Shown here piece by piece: positions 1-7,405 of a stretch of DNA of 64,000 nt (position 1 is its first letter; each line of letters begins with the position of its first letter). The stretch is from the NCBI GenBank assembly GCA_050248275.1, contig JBFWSR010000017.1, positions 1 to 64,000 of the forward strand, in the 5' to 3' direction. The notes below the pieces were generated by a model that ran no database searches, had not been told where the DNA came from, and saw only the letters and a program-made list of their open reading frames with translations. The position numbers and the translations under genes were made by a program. The stretch is from CAILZL01 sp050248275 (GTDB lineage Bacteria; Pseudomonadota; Gammaproteobacteria; Steroidobacterales; Steroidobacteraceae).

Positions 1-102
1 GTATTGCTGGTATCCACCGGCTGCTCATGGCAAGAATTTAAGATTGTGGGGCACCTCTAAAGCGGCACCCTGACCTATTGGCTGGTTGAAGATAGCCTAC
101 AG

Positions 103-118
103 AAAGTGTATACACTTT
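103..118. promoter_or_regulatory. Perfect 16-bp palindrome, candidate operator
   Basis: AAAGTGTATACACTTT is its own reverse complement and ends 28 bases before the ATG of the next gene. A TGTATACA core is typical of GntR-type and some other dimeric repressors, so an operator for the two-gene unit at 147-1294 is the simplest reading. No regulator gene is visible beside it. The bases before it (1-102) hold no gene I can support; one frame reads to a TAA at 58-60 and could be the tail of an upstream gene. Confidence 0.5.
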
Positions 119-146
119 GTCTAGGTGTTTGAAAGAGTGAATTGTC

Positions 147-488
147 ATGCTTGAAGTGCAACTGATCCCAAATTACTCCCGTAAAACATTGCGTGAACTG
201 GCTGCACGGTTGGACGGTTCGCGCACGCTGGAGGAATTGGTCTACCGCGAAGCCGAGCTGGGTGAAGTGTGGAGCTTGATTGATGGCGATTTACGCACAA
301 CGTTATGGCAGGCTGCCCGGACTGCGGCCGGTGATGGATTGGCAGCGCTGCAGCGAGTTATCTGCGAAGTGCACAATCTGGTCACGGCGCGCACTGATGG
401 CAGTGCTGCGGCCACTCGCCTGCGGCAGGCGATGCTTGATAATGCGGGTATGCAGCCCGCCGCCGCTGCAGAGCGTATGGTGCCATGA
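147..488 (+). CDS. Hypothetical protein, 113 aa
   Basis: I do not recognise this protein. It is small, soluble and probably mostly helical, with no signal peptide or membrane segment. Its stop codon overlaps the start of the amidohydrolase gene (ATGA at 485-488), so the two are probably translated together and used in the same pathway. The C-terminal third is alanine-rich and may be disordered. A candidate operator lies just upstream. It might be a small subunit or accessory factor for the amidohydrolase, but that rests on the overlap alone. Confidence 0.6.
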   Translation: MLEVQLIPNYSRKTLRELAARLDGSRTLEELVYREAELGEVWSLIDGDLRTTLWQAARTAAGDGLAALQRVICEVHNLVTARTDGSAAATRLRQAMLDNAGMQPAAAAERMVP

Positions 489-1294
489 TGGTTTGTATAG
501 ACAGTCATTGCCACGTTGCGCCCAACTGGTACGAGCCAGTGGAATCGTTACTGGCGCAAATGGATCGTGCCGGCGTGGAACAGGCCGTGCTGATCCAGCT
601 GCTGGGCTGTTATGACAACCGTTACCTGCTTGATTGCGCCAGACGATTTCCGGATCGTTTTGCCGTTGTTGTGGCGGTTGATATCAATCATCAGGATGCA
701 TTGCAGCAATTGGAGCGTCTGCGGGATGGCGGTGCTGCCGGCATCAGATTGCGGCCGGCAGCACGCTCCCCGGGTGATGATCCGCTGGCGATCTGGCGCT
801 GTGCGGCGAGCCTGGGCCTCCCGGTCAGTTGCGTCGGCAATCCCGCCGGTTTTGCCTCGCAGGAATTTCTGCAGGTACTGGATTCCTTGCCGGAACTGCC
901 CGTGGTGCTTGAGCATTTGGGGGGCACCAGCGCTGCCGACACCAGCGACGAACTGCGTGCAGCCCGGGTACGCAGCTTCGAGCTTTCTCGTTATCAGCAG
1001 GTTTATCTGAAAATTCCGGGGTTGGCCGAGTTCGAGCCTCGTGCGGCAACACTGGATAACGAACAGATCCCCATCGATCTGGATGCCGCGGGACGTGTTC
1101 TTGCGACGGTGCTTGAGCATTTCAGGCCAGAGCGATTGATGTGGGGCAGTGACTTCCCGGTTGTTGCCTCGCGGGAAGGTTATGACAACGCATTGAACTG
1201 GTGTCGCAAGCTCATGCTGGATCTCGCAGGTTCAGCGGGGGATGCAGTATTCGGCGCCACTGCGCGTGCTGTATTCCGCACTCTGCATCGTTAA
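485..1294 (+). CDS. Amidohydrolase-family (Amidohydro_2) metal-dependent hydrolase
   Basis: A 269-aa TIM-barrel enzyme of the amidohydrolase 2 family, which includes aminocarboxymuconate semialdehyde decarboxylase, other decarboxylases and lactone hydrolases. Metal-site features are visible: the N-terminal HxH in DSHCH (H8, H10), the mid-barrel histidine in LEHLGG (H144) and the C-terminal aspartate in MWGSDFP (D223). There is no signal peptide, so it acts in the cytosol. The ATG at 485 overlaps the previous stop; an adjacent ATG at 488 is an equal choice. The substrate cannot be told; a ring-cleavage product or lactone is typical. It forms a two-gene unit with the 113-aa protein. Confidence 0.85.
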   Translation: MMVCIDSHCHVAPNWYEPVESLLAQMDRAGVEQAVLIQLLGCYDNRYLLDCARRFPDRFAVVVAVDINHQDALQQLERLRDGGAAGIRLRPAARSPGDDPLAIWRCAASLGLPVSCVGNPAGFASQEFLQVLDSLPELPVVLEHLGGTSAADTSDELRAARVRSFELSRYQQVYLKIPGLAEFEPRAATLDNEQIPIDLDAAGRVLATVLEHFRPERLMWGSDFPVVASREGYDNALNWCRKLMLDLAGSAGDAVFGATARAVFRTLHR

Positions 1295-1323
1295 CCACTT
1301 GGTAGTGGGTATATCTTAAAAAA

Positions 1324-1351
1324 ACATACCAGTTGGTGATAGCTGGTATGT
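1324..1351. repeat. Inverted repeat ACATACCAG-N10-CTGGTATGT
   Basis: Two perfect 9-base arms are separated by 10 bases in the spacer between the amidohydrolase gene and the secreted-protein gene. Read on the minus strand the hairpin is followed by a run of seven T, so it could end antisense transcription. On the plus strand no T-run follows. It could equally be a TetR-type operator for the downstream gene. Confidence 0.45.
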
Positions 1352-1431
1352 AAAATAGTGATGGTTCTGCCGGGTCTGTCTGTCTTGACATGTCGGCCAA
1401 CTAAAGTAACTTGCTCGAATATTCAGTCATT

Positions 1432-1448
1432 TGAAAATGATTATTTTC
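1432..1448. promoter_or_regulatory. Fur-box-like dyad
   Basis: TGAAAATGATTATTTTC resembles the 7-1-7 Fur consensus (TGATAAT-N-ATTATCA) at 12 of 14 positions and contains the dyad GAAAAT-gatt-ATTTTC. It lies about 70 bases before the ATG at 1520. AT-rich dyads of this kind can occur by chance, so iron control is only a suggestion. Confidence 0.35.
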
Positions 1449-1519
1449 TGACGGTGCGGCCATGTACCGGTCCGCCGGCTTGAAATGGCGGGTAGTTTGA
1501 GTTTTGCGGGGGATGTTGG

Positions 1520-2293
1520 ATGATGCATAAACATGGGTTCATGACCGGACGCACGCTGGTCGGTGGTCTCCTGCTGATGGCTGCTACGATGCTGGCTGGT
1601 GTCGATGCCGCGAACGCCCGGCCCAATTTCACCGGCAAATGGCAAGTGGCTGATCCGGATTTCGTGATCCGGCCGGATGTCAATGCGACGGAGGCGGATT
1701 ACACGCCCGAGGCCTGGGCCGATCTTCAGGACTATCGCAAGAACTGGAATCAGGAAGTCGATGACCCGGCCAAGTTCTGCGTCAGATACGGGATGCCGCA
1801 TACAATGACTACGCGGGCGCGTGACTACATCATCGACATCAATCAGATTTCCTCGCGCATCACAGTATTGCTGGAGTACATGGATAGCTATCGAGTCATC
1901 CATCTGGGCAAGTCCGTAGTGCCCGATAGCGTCGCCCCATCTAACAATGGATATTCAATAGCGCACTGGGAGGGGGATACCCTGGTGATTGAGACGACCA
2001 TGCTGAAAGCAAGAAATCCGGTGGGTCCAGTGCAGCGGAGCGATCAAGCCCACATTACAGAACGCTGGACGCTCGGCAAGGAATCCCCCTTTGGCAAGGT
2101 GCTTAACATCGATATGATCATCGATGATCCCAAAGTGTTTCGCCACCCTGTCAAGGCGCGGCAAAAATACAAGGCCGCCCCGGCTGGCGCTGAACTTAAT
2201 GAATACGGCTGTGTCGATGCTATGTGGGATGACTATGTTGCCCGTAAACGCGCTGAACGCGCTGGCCAGGCGCAGGGGGCGCCGGCCCATTGA
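1520..2293 (+). CDS. Exported protein of unknown function, 257 aa
   Basis: The N-terminus is a classical Sec signal: basic residues, the hydrophobic core LVGGLLLMAATMLAGV, then a likely cut after AANA (about residue 33). The mature part starts RPNFTGKW, a form seen in secreted lipocalin-like or beta-rich proteins of unknown role. The middle carries YSIAHWEGDTLVIET, a motif I associate with a family often found in several copies in Steroidobacter-like and sphingomonad genomes; I cannot name a function. The start has a GGGGGA ribosome site six bases upstream; the next ATG (1523) is an alternative. A DUF6152 gene follows at 90 bases, and both are probably periplasmic. Confidence 0.7.
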   Translation: MMHKHGFMTGRTLVGGLLLMAATMLAGVDAANARPNFTGKWQVADPDFVIRPDVNATEADYTPEAWADLQDYRKNWNQEVDDPAKFCVRYGMPHTMTTRARDYIIDINQISSRITVLLEYMDSYRVIHLGKSVVPDSVAPSNNGYSIAHWEGDTLVIETTMLKARNPVGPVQRSDQAHITERWTLGKESPFGKVLNIDMIIDDPKVFRHPVKARQKYKAAPAGAELNEYGCVDAMWDDYVARKRAERAGQAQGAPAH

Positions 2294-2382
2294 GAATTTA
2301 ATGATTGTTTAATGATTAGTTACCATCATTTGATTTGAAAACATAACCTATCCACTCCAACTGCCAATTTCTGAGGTTGTTT

Positions 2383-2787
2383 ATGAAACTGCATTTCCGG
2401 TTCCTTGCTGCGTTGATCACCGTGACGTCCTTCCTGGGCATGTCTGGCGCTGCCTTGGCGCACCACTCGGCAGCAAGTTGGGATTTGTCACAGCGCATTT
2501 CAATTACGGGTACCGTCAAGGAAGTGCAGTTCCGCAACCCGCACGGTCGTTTGGAGCTGGTTGTCGATGAAAATGGCAAGGAGCAGCTCTGGGATATTGA
2601 AACCAGCGCGATCAATCTGTTGATGCGCCGCGGCTGGACACCGAACCGCATCAAGGTGGGCGACAAGGTCACGCTCAACGGTCATCCGCACAAGACCCTG
2701 GAGCATCAGCTCTATCTGCGCACGGTGACGCTGCCTGATGGCACCACTTTCGGCGACCCGACTGGACAGGACAAGGCGCTCGACTGA
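2383..2787 (+). CDS. DUF6152-family periplasmic protein
   Basis: A 134-aa exported protein. Residues 1-24 are a signal peptide ending ALA, followed at once by HHSAASWD, the start typical of DUF6152 proteins. The conserved core is visible as ITGTVKEVQFRNPHG, then a tryptophan-containing strand, then GDKVTLNGHP and a final beta region. The fold is probably a small OB-like barrel; the function is unknown. ATG 2383 is chosen because GAGG lies six bases upstream; an in-frame TTG two codons earlier is less likely. It is followed by a strong terminator, so it ends the unit begun by the 257-aa exported protein. Confidence 0.8.
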   Translation: MKLHFRFLAALITVTSFLGMSGAALAHHSAASWDLSQRISITGTVKEVQFRNPHGRLELVVDENGKEQLWDIETSAINLLMRRGWTPNRIKVGDKVTLNGHPHKTLEHQLYLRTVTLPDGTTFGDPTGQDKALD

Positions 2788-2862
2788 TTTTGAAGGATTC
2801 AAGCTGACTGCTGGCCAAGAAATTTCAAGATAGCGGTCAGAGAGAAATCAAGCGTTGAGCTG

Positions 2863-2897
2863 GCGCGCTAGAACTTCAGGTTCCAGCGCGCTTTTTT
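2863..2897 (+). terminator. Strong intrinsic terminator
   Basis: The stem is GCGCGCT (2863-2869) with AGCGCGC (2885-2891), extended inward by GAAC/GTTC, and is followed by six T (2892-2897). It ends the transcript of the DUF6152 gene. Confidence 0.88.
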
Positions 2898-3038
2898 ATT
2901 GATGGTTGTCTGTCATGGGCTCGGCTATCCTTGGCAGGAGTTTCGTCATGCTTGGATTTTCAGTGACGTCCTATTGCCGCGTCAGTGACCACATCCGGGC
3001 TTTTGTCTTGACTTGATAATGTTATCGAGGGGCGGGGA

Positions 3039-3689
3039 ATGTACGCGAAATCAATCGTTGCGGTGCGCTGGTTGCTGGGGCTGCAATACCTGCTGAGCGG
3101 AATGAACTGGTGGTACAAGATGCTGCCCTATCCGAACATTCACGACGATCCCAGCAAGCCGCTCAAGTACAAAGTCGCGGAAGCCATGATTGCCACCGGC
3201 TGGATGTTCCAGCTTGCCAAGGTAATCGAAGTTGCAACCGCAATATCGCTGTTGTCCAACCGGTTTGTGCCGTTGATGCTGGTGGCGTCGATGTCGGTTG
3301 CTGTTACAACCTTTATTCAGGATGCGTGGAATTATGCGCCCTTCGCCAATTGGCTGGCCGGCACGGCCTCCTTCAAGGCTGCTTATACCTATGTGCTGGA
3401 CGCGATCTACTTTGGTGGCGTGGTGTTGATCATGCAAGGCTACCTGATGCTGAGCTACCTGCATGTGTATCGGCCCATGCTGATGGCAAGGCCCGATATC
3501 CAGCAGCCTTACCAGACGGTGACTACGGGCAGCGAAGGAACAGCGAACAAGATCAAACGCTGGAGCATCGCGTTGCTGGGGGCTTTGGCTATAGTGCTGG
3601 GCATTACAGGCACCGGCTGGCTGGCCGGCATGGTTCATCAATGGCTGATTCCCTGGAGCAGTTTCTCCATCTTCCTGCAGCCGCGTTGA
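3039..3689 (+). CDS. DoxX-like integral membrane protein
   Basis: A 216-aa protein with about four or five hydrophobic segments (near residues 5-20, 60-95, 120-145 and 175-200). It resembles DoxX/DoxD-type membrane proteins, linked in other bacteria to redox or quinone metabolism; the exact role here is unknown. The start follows a GAGGGGCGGGG ribosome site. A short dyad GATAA-tg-TTATC (3015-3026) lies directly before that site. A YciI gene follows 13 bases later, so the two are co-transcribed. Confidence 0.65.
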   Translation: MYAKSIVAVRWLLGLQYLLSGMNWWYKMLPYPNIHDDPSKPLKYKVAEAMIATGWMFQLAKVIEVATAISLLSNRFVPLMLVASMSVAVTTFIQDAWNYAPFANWLAGTASFKAAYTYVLDAIYFGGVVLIMQGYLMLSYLHVYRPMLMARPDIQQPYQTVTTGSEGTANKIKRWSIALLGALAIVLGITGTGWLAGMVHQWLIPWSSFSIFLQPR

Positions 3690-3702
3690 AACGAGGCAGG
3701 TC

Positions 3703-3990
3703 ATGTTTTTCCTGGTGGAATATACACAGCAAGGCAGTGCCGAATTACGCGATCAGCATCGCGGTACGCATATTGCCTATCGCAAGTCGTTGGGAAGCGA
3801 TCTGGTTCTGGCCGGGCCCCTGCTGGACGATGACGGTAACCCGAATGGCAGCGTGGTCATTATTGCCGCCGCAAGCCGCAATGCGGCCGAGACAGTGGCG
3901 GGACGGGATCCGTATCTGGCTGCCGGCGTCTTTGCGTTGAAGTCTGTGCGGCCGTTGCGTATTGCAGCCATCGCGCCACCACAACCCTAG
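3703..3990 (+). CDS. YciI-like protein
   Basis: A 95-aa cytosolic protein of the YciI/dimeric ferredoxin-like family (PF03795). Family marks visible are the N-terminal strand FFLVEYT, the conserved His in the first helix (H23), AGPLLDDDG with its glycine turn, and the late AGRDPYLAAGVF motif whose Asp is often catalytic. Relatives include muconolactone-isomerase-like and dechlorinating enzymes, but most have no known reaction. It lies 13 bases after the DoxX-like gene and probably shares its promoter. The next 246 bases hold no gene I can support. Confidence 0.85.
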   Translation: MFFLVEYTQQGSAELRDQHRGTHIAYRKSLGSDLVLAGPLLDDDGNPNGSVVIIAAASRNAAETVAGRDPYLAAGVFALKSVRPLRIAAIAPPQP

Positions 3991-4236
3991 CTTGTGCTGG
4001 TTAATTGTTTTCTATGCGTCGGGCGAGGTCGGGCGAGCGCCTAACCAAAAAGAACAGCGCATAGCAATTCGGGCGCACCAACAGCGTGTTGAAGCTTTGA
4101 CCAGTTTGGCGTTCCCCAAACTTCAGCCAGTCTTTCAGCTCGATGAATCCGGATTGCCGGGTTGATTGGCGTCTTCCAGGATGATTCGGTATCTTGATTG
4201 CAGGTAAAGCCTGCCCGTTCATCTTGGGTATGTCCG

Positions 4237-4857
4237 ATGTTGAAAATCTGGGGACGCATCAATTCCGTTCATGTGCAGAAAGTGCTGTGGCTCTGCGACG
4301 AACTGGAACTTTCCTATGAGCGCATCGATGCCGGCATGCAGTTTGGCGTGGTGGATACGCCTGCATACAGGGCGATGAATCCCACCGGTCGAGTGCCGGT
4401 GATCGATGACGACGGTTTCATTCTGTGGGAATCCAATGCCATCGTACGTTACCTGTCGGCCAAACACGGCGCAGGCACACTCTGGCCGCATGATCTTAGG
4501 CAACGTGCGGATGCAGACCGCTGGATGGACTGGATATCGCTTACCGTCCAGCCGCTGGTCACGCCGGTATTCTGGGGACTGATTCGCACGTCTGTGGCAC
4601 AGCGCGATATGGCACTCATTCATGCCCAGGCTGAAAAGGCCGCACAGGCTTTTGCCGTGCTGGAACAGGCATTGGCTGGCAGGCAATACGTTGCCGGCTC
4701 GGATTTCACCATGGGCGACATTGCGGTCGGTGTCTGGGTTTATCGCTGGTATGGCCTCGATGTATCGCGCCCCGTACAGCCCAATCTGGAAGCCTATCTG
4801 ACAAGACTGCAGCAGCGCGCGCCATTCCAGAAACACATCATGCTGCCGCTGACTTGA
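4237..4857 (+). CDS. Glutathione S-transferase family protein
   Basis: A 206-aa cytosolic GST. The thioredoxin-like N-domain (about 1-78) begins MLKIWGRINSVHVQKVLW, with Ser10 at the usual catalytic place. It holds the cis-proline loop GRVPVI and the glutathione-binding ESNAI motif (65-69). The C-terminal helical domain (about 88-200) contains the GST motif FTMGDIAVGVW. Such enzymes often detoxify or isomerise intermediates of aromatic breakdown. ATG 4237 starts right at the domain; an upstream in-frame start at 4198 would add unrelated residues. It converges on prfA with 20 bases between. Confidence 0.88.
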   Translation: MLKIWGRINSVHVQKVLWLCDELELSYERIDAGMQFGVVDTPAYRAMNPTGRVPVIDDDGFILWESNAIVRYLSAKHGAGTLWPHDLRQRADADRWMDWISLTVQPLVTPVFWGLIRTSVAQRDMALIHAQAEKAAQAFAVLEQALAGRQYVAGSDFTMGDIAVGVWVYRWYGLDVSRPVQPNLEAYLTRLQQRAPFQKHIMLPLT

Positions 4858-4877
4858 TCACTTGATGCGCGGTCAAC

Positions 4878-5960
4878 TCATTCCGTCAACTGCGCCAGTT
4901 GCTCAGCCTGATATTCATGCTGCAGCGGTCCGATCACCTCATCGAGATCGCCATTCATCACCGTGTCGAGTTTGTACAACGTCAGGTTGATGCGGTGATC
5001 GGTGAGCCGGCCTTGCGGAAAATTGTAGGTGCGGATGCGTTCGGAGCGGTCGCCCGAGCCGACCTGCAACTTGCGTGACGCGGCTTCCTGCTGCGTGCGT
5101 TTGGCCTGTTCCGCTGCCAGCAGTCGCGACTTCAGCAGCGACATGGCGCGCGAACGGTTCTTGTGCTGCGAGCGCTCATCCTGACATTCGACAATCGTGC
5201 CGGTGGGAATATGCGTGATGCGGATGGCCGAATCGGTCTTGTTGACATGCTGGCCGCCGGCGCCGGACGCGCGATAGGTGTCGATGCGCAGATCGGCCGG
5301 ATTGATGTCGATGGCTTCGATCTCGTCCACTTCGGGCAGGATGGCAACGGTGCAGGCGGAAGTATGAATGCGGCCTTGCGCCTCAGTAGCCGGTACCCGC
5401 TGTACGCGGTGCGTGCCGGCTTCGAATTTCAGCCTCGAAAATGCGCCAGCGCCGATCACGCGGCAGATGACTTCCTTATAGCCGCCGTGTTCACCCGGGC
5501 TTTCCGACATGAGTTCCACCTGCCAGCCCTGATTGGCGGCATAGCGTGAATACATGCGGAACAGATCGCCGGCAAAGATGGCGGCTTCATCGCCGCCGGT
5601 GCCGGCGCGCACTTCCAGGTAGATGTTGCTGTTGTCACGCGGATCTTTGGGGATCAGCAGCTTCGATAACTCGGCTTCTTCGTGCTCAATGCGGATATCC
5701 AGATCCTTGACTTCTTCGCGGCCGAGCTCGCGCATCTCGAGGTCGCTGCCTTCGGCCATGTCCAGTGCGGCACCGCGCTCGCGCAACAGTTGTTGGAAGC
5801 CGCCATAACGGGTGACCACCGGTTCCAGCCTGGCATATTCCATCGACAGTTCACGGAACTGGTTATTGTCGTTGATGGTGTCGGGATCGGCCAGCAAGGC
5901 GCTGACTTCAGCATGCCGCTCGGCCAGCCGGTCGAGTTTGTGTTTGATCGAGTCTTTCAT
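4878..5960 (-). CDS. prfA: Peptide chain release factor 1
   Basis: RF1 (360 aa, the usual length) reads UAA and UAG stops and triggers peptide release on the ribosome. The PxT stop-recognition motif is PAT (190-192) and the catalytic GGQ is at 235-237 in GAGGQHVNKTDSA. GGQ is normally methylated by PrmC, which is not in the window. The start codon overlaps the hemA stop (TCAT on the plus strand at 5957-5960), so hemA and prfA are co-transcribed and probably translationally coupled. Confidence 0.97.
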   Translation of the reverse strand: MKDSIKHKLDRLAERHAEVSALLADPDTINDNNQFRELSMEYARLEPVVTRYGGFQQLLRERGAALDMAEGSDLEMRELGREEVKDLDIRIEHEEAELSKLLIPKDPRDNSNIYLEVRAGTGGDEAAIFAGDLFRMYSRYAANQGWQVELMSESPGEHGGYKEVICRVIGAGAFSRLKFEAGTHRVQRVPATEAQGRIHTSACTVAILPEVDEIEAIDINPADLRIDTYRASGAGGQHVNKTDSAIRITHIPTGTIVECQDERSQHKNRSRAMSLLKSRLLAAEQAKRTQQEAASRKLQVGSGDRSERIRTYNFPQGRLTDHRINLTLYKLDTVMNGDLDEVIGPLQHEYQAEQLAQLTE

Positions 5961-7264
5961 TCTTCGCTTGGTGGTTCTTTGCCCGGCATGGGTAGCGCAA
6001 ACAGTTCCTGCGCAGCATGGATCAATTCGCTCTCGCCGTGTTCACCCGCCTCGCGCAGTCGCTGGCTGGGAGAATGCAACAGGCGGTGGGTCAGGGTGTC
6101 GGCGAGAAACTCCAGCACTTCCTGGGCCGGCCGGCCGTTGTTGAGCATGCGTTGCGCCTGTTCGATGGTCTGCTGGCGGATAGCTTCGGCCTCGGTGCGC
6201 AGGCCGCGGATCGTGGGTACTGCATCCAGCATGCGCAGCTGTTGCGTGAAGTGCTGCACTTCTTCATTCAACATCTGTCTGGCATCCAGCGCGGCTTCCT
6301 GACGTGCCGCCATGTTTTCGCTGACCACGTTTTGCAGGTGATCCACGGTAAACAGATAGACGTCATCCAGCTTGCTTACTTCCGGTTCGATGTCGCGCGG
6401 TACGGCGATGTCGACCATGAAAATCGGACGGCGCTTGCGGGCGCGCAACGCGGCCTTGACGGCCTTGAGGGTAATGACCGGAGCCGGACTGGCGGTGGAA
6501 GTGATCACGATATCCGCTTCAGCCAGATGGGCATGCAATTGTTCGAGCGTGATGGCATAGGCATTGAACTCGACGGCCAGTTGCTGCGCGCGTTCCAGGG
6601 TGCGATTGGCGACGATCATGCGCCGCGCGCCGTTGGTATACAGATGTCGCGCCGCCAGCGAGATGGTTTCGCCGGCGCCCACCAGCAGCACGGTGTGGTC
6701 GGCAAAATTCTCGAACACGGTGCGCGCCATGCTGACCGCGGCCGAGGCCACCGACACTGCGCTGGCGCCGATGCGGGTTTCGGTGCGCACCCGCTTGGCG
6801 GCAGAAAACGCCGCCTGGAGCAGGCGATTGAGATACGGTCCGGTGCTGCCATGATGCTGCGCCAGACGGTAGGCATTCTTGAGCTGGCCGAGAATCTGCG
6901 CTTCGCCCAGCATCATCGAGTCCAGGCCGGAAGCCACGGCGAACACATGCTGAACCGCGTCGGTTTCGCGATGCTGGTACAGGCAGGCGTGAATATCGGT
7001 GGTTTCCAATTCATGCCAGTGCGCCAGCCACTGGATGATGGGATTGGCAAGCAGCGGCGCAGCCTGCGCGTGTTCGGTTTCTGCATCGACATGGCAATAC
7101 AGTTCGGTGCGATTGCAAGTGGAGACGATCAGCGACTCGCACACTTGGGGGATTTGCCGCAGTTCATCCAGCGCCGATGGCAGTTCGGCATCCGCGAAGA
7201 CAACTTTCTCGCGAATGGCGACTGGTGCGGTGCGGTGATTGATTCCTATGACGATGAACGGCAT
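5957..7264 (-). CDS. hemA: Glutamyl-tRNA reductase
   Basis: A 435-aa enzyme that reduces Glu-tRNA(Glu) to glutamate-1-semialdehyde, the first committed step of haem synthesis by the C5 route. The catalytic Cys50 sits in STCNRTELY; the NADPH domain shows LLVGAGET; a C-terminal dimerisation helix follows. The start at 7264 gives the canonical MPFIVIGINHRTAPV; the longer frame reading from 7378 has no family support. It is the first gene of hemA-prfA and is divergent from the TPR lipoprotein gene, with 141 bases between. Confidence 0.96.
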   Translation of the reverse strand: MPFIVIGINHRTAPVAIREKVVFADAELPSALDELRQIPQVCESLIVSTCNRTELYCHVDAETEHAQAAPLLANPIIQWLAHWHELETTDIHACLYQHRETDAVQHVFAVASGLDSMMLGEAQILGQLKNAYRLAQHHGSTGPYLNRLLQAAFSAAKRVRTETRIGASAVSVASAAVSMARTVFENFADHTVLLVGAGETISLAARHLYTNGARRMIVANRTLERAQQLAVEFNAYAITLEQLHAHLAEADIVITSTASPAPVITLKAVKAALRARKRRPIFMVDIAVPRDIEPEVSKLDDVYLFTVDHLQNVVSENMAARQEAALDARQMLNEEVQHFTQQLRMLDAVPTIRGLRTEAEAIRQQTIEQAQRMLNNGRPAQEVLEFLADTLTHRLLHSPSQRLREAGEHGESELIHAAQELFALPMPGKEPPSEE

Positions 7265-7357
7265 TCGCGGCTGTGGTCTGGACAGGTTCCGGAGGCTTTT
7301 AAACCGGCGCGGATTGTCAGGGAAGCGTGCAAGCAACACAAGGAAACAGCTTTGCGA

Positions 7358-7396
7358 ATGCCGGGCGTGCGGCAACACGCTCCCGGCATGTATAGT
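7358..7396 (+). promoter_or_regulatory. Dyad plus -10-like element before the TPR lipoprotein gene
   Basis: ATGCCGGG (7358-7365) pairs with CCCGGCAT (7382-7389), and inside it GCGTG pairs with CACGC. TATAGT at 7391-7396 directly follows. It would place a transcript start almost on the ATG at 7406, and that ATG has no ribosome site. No good -35 is seen. The dyad could serve a regulator of either divergent gene. Confidence 0.35.
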
Positions 7397-7405
7397 GGTC
7401 CGCCT

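Noticed and set aside
4001..4222. Minus-strand frame of 73 codons in the gap after the YciI-like gene
   Set aside because: The peptide looks faintly protein-like, but two overlapping minus-strand frames and one plus-strand frame compete, none has a ribosome site, and no family is recognised. A decayed element is possible.
3991..4236. GCCTAAC stretch considered as an integron attC site
   Set aside because: No matching GTTRRRY core at the other end and no integrase gene.
6017..7405. Long upstream extension of the TPR gene frame
   Set aside because: It reads antisense through hemA. The lipoprotein signal shows that the real start is near 7406.
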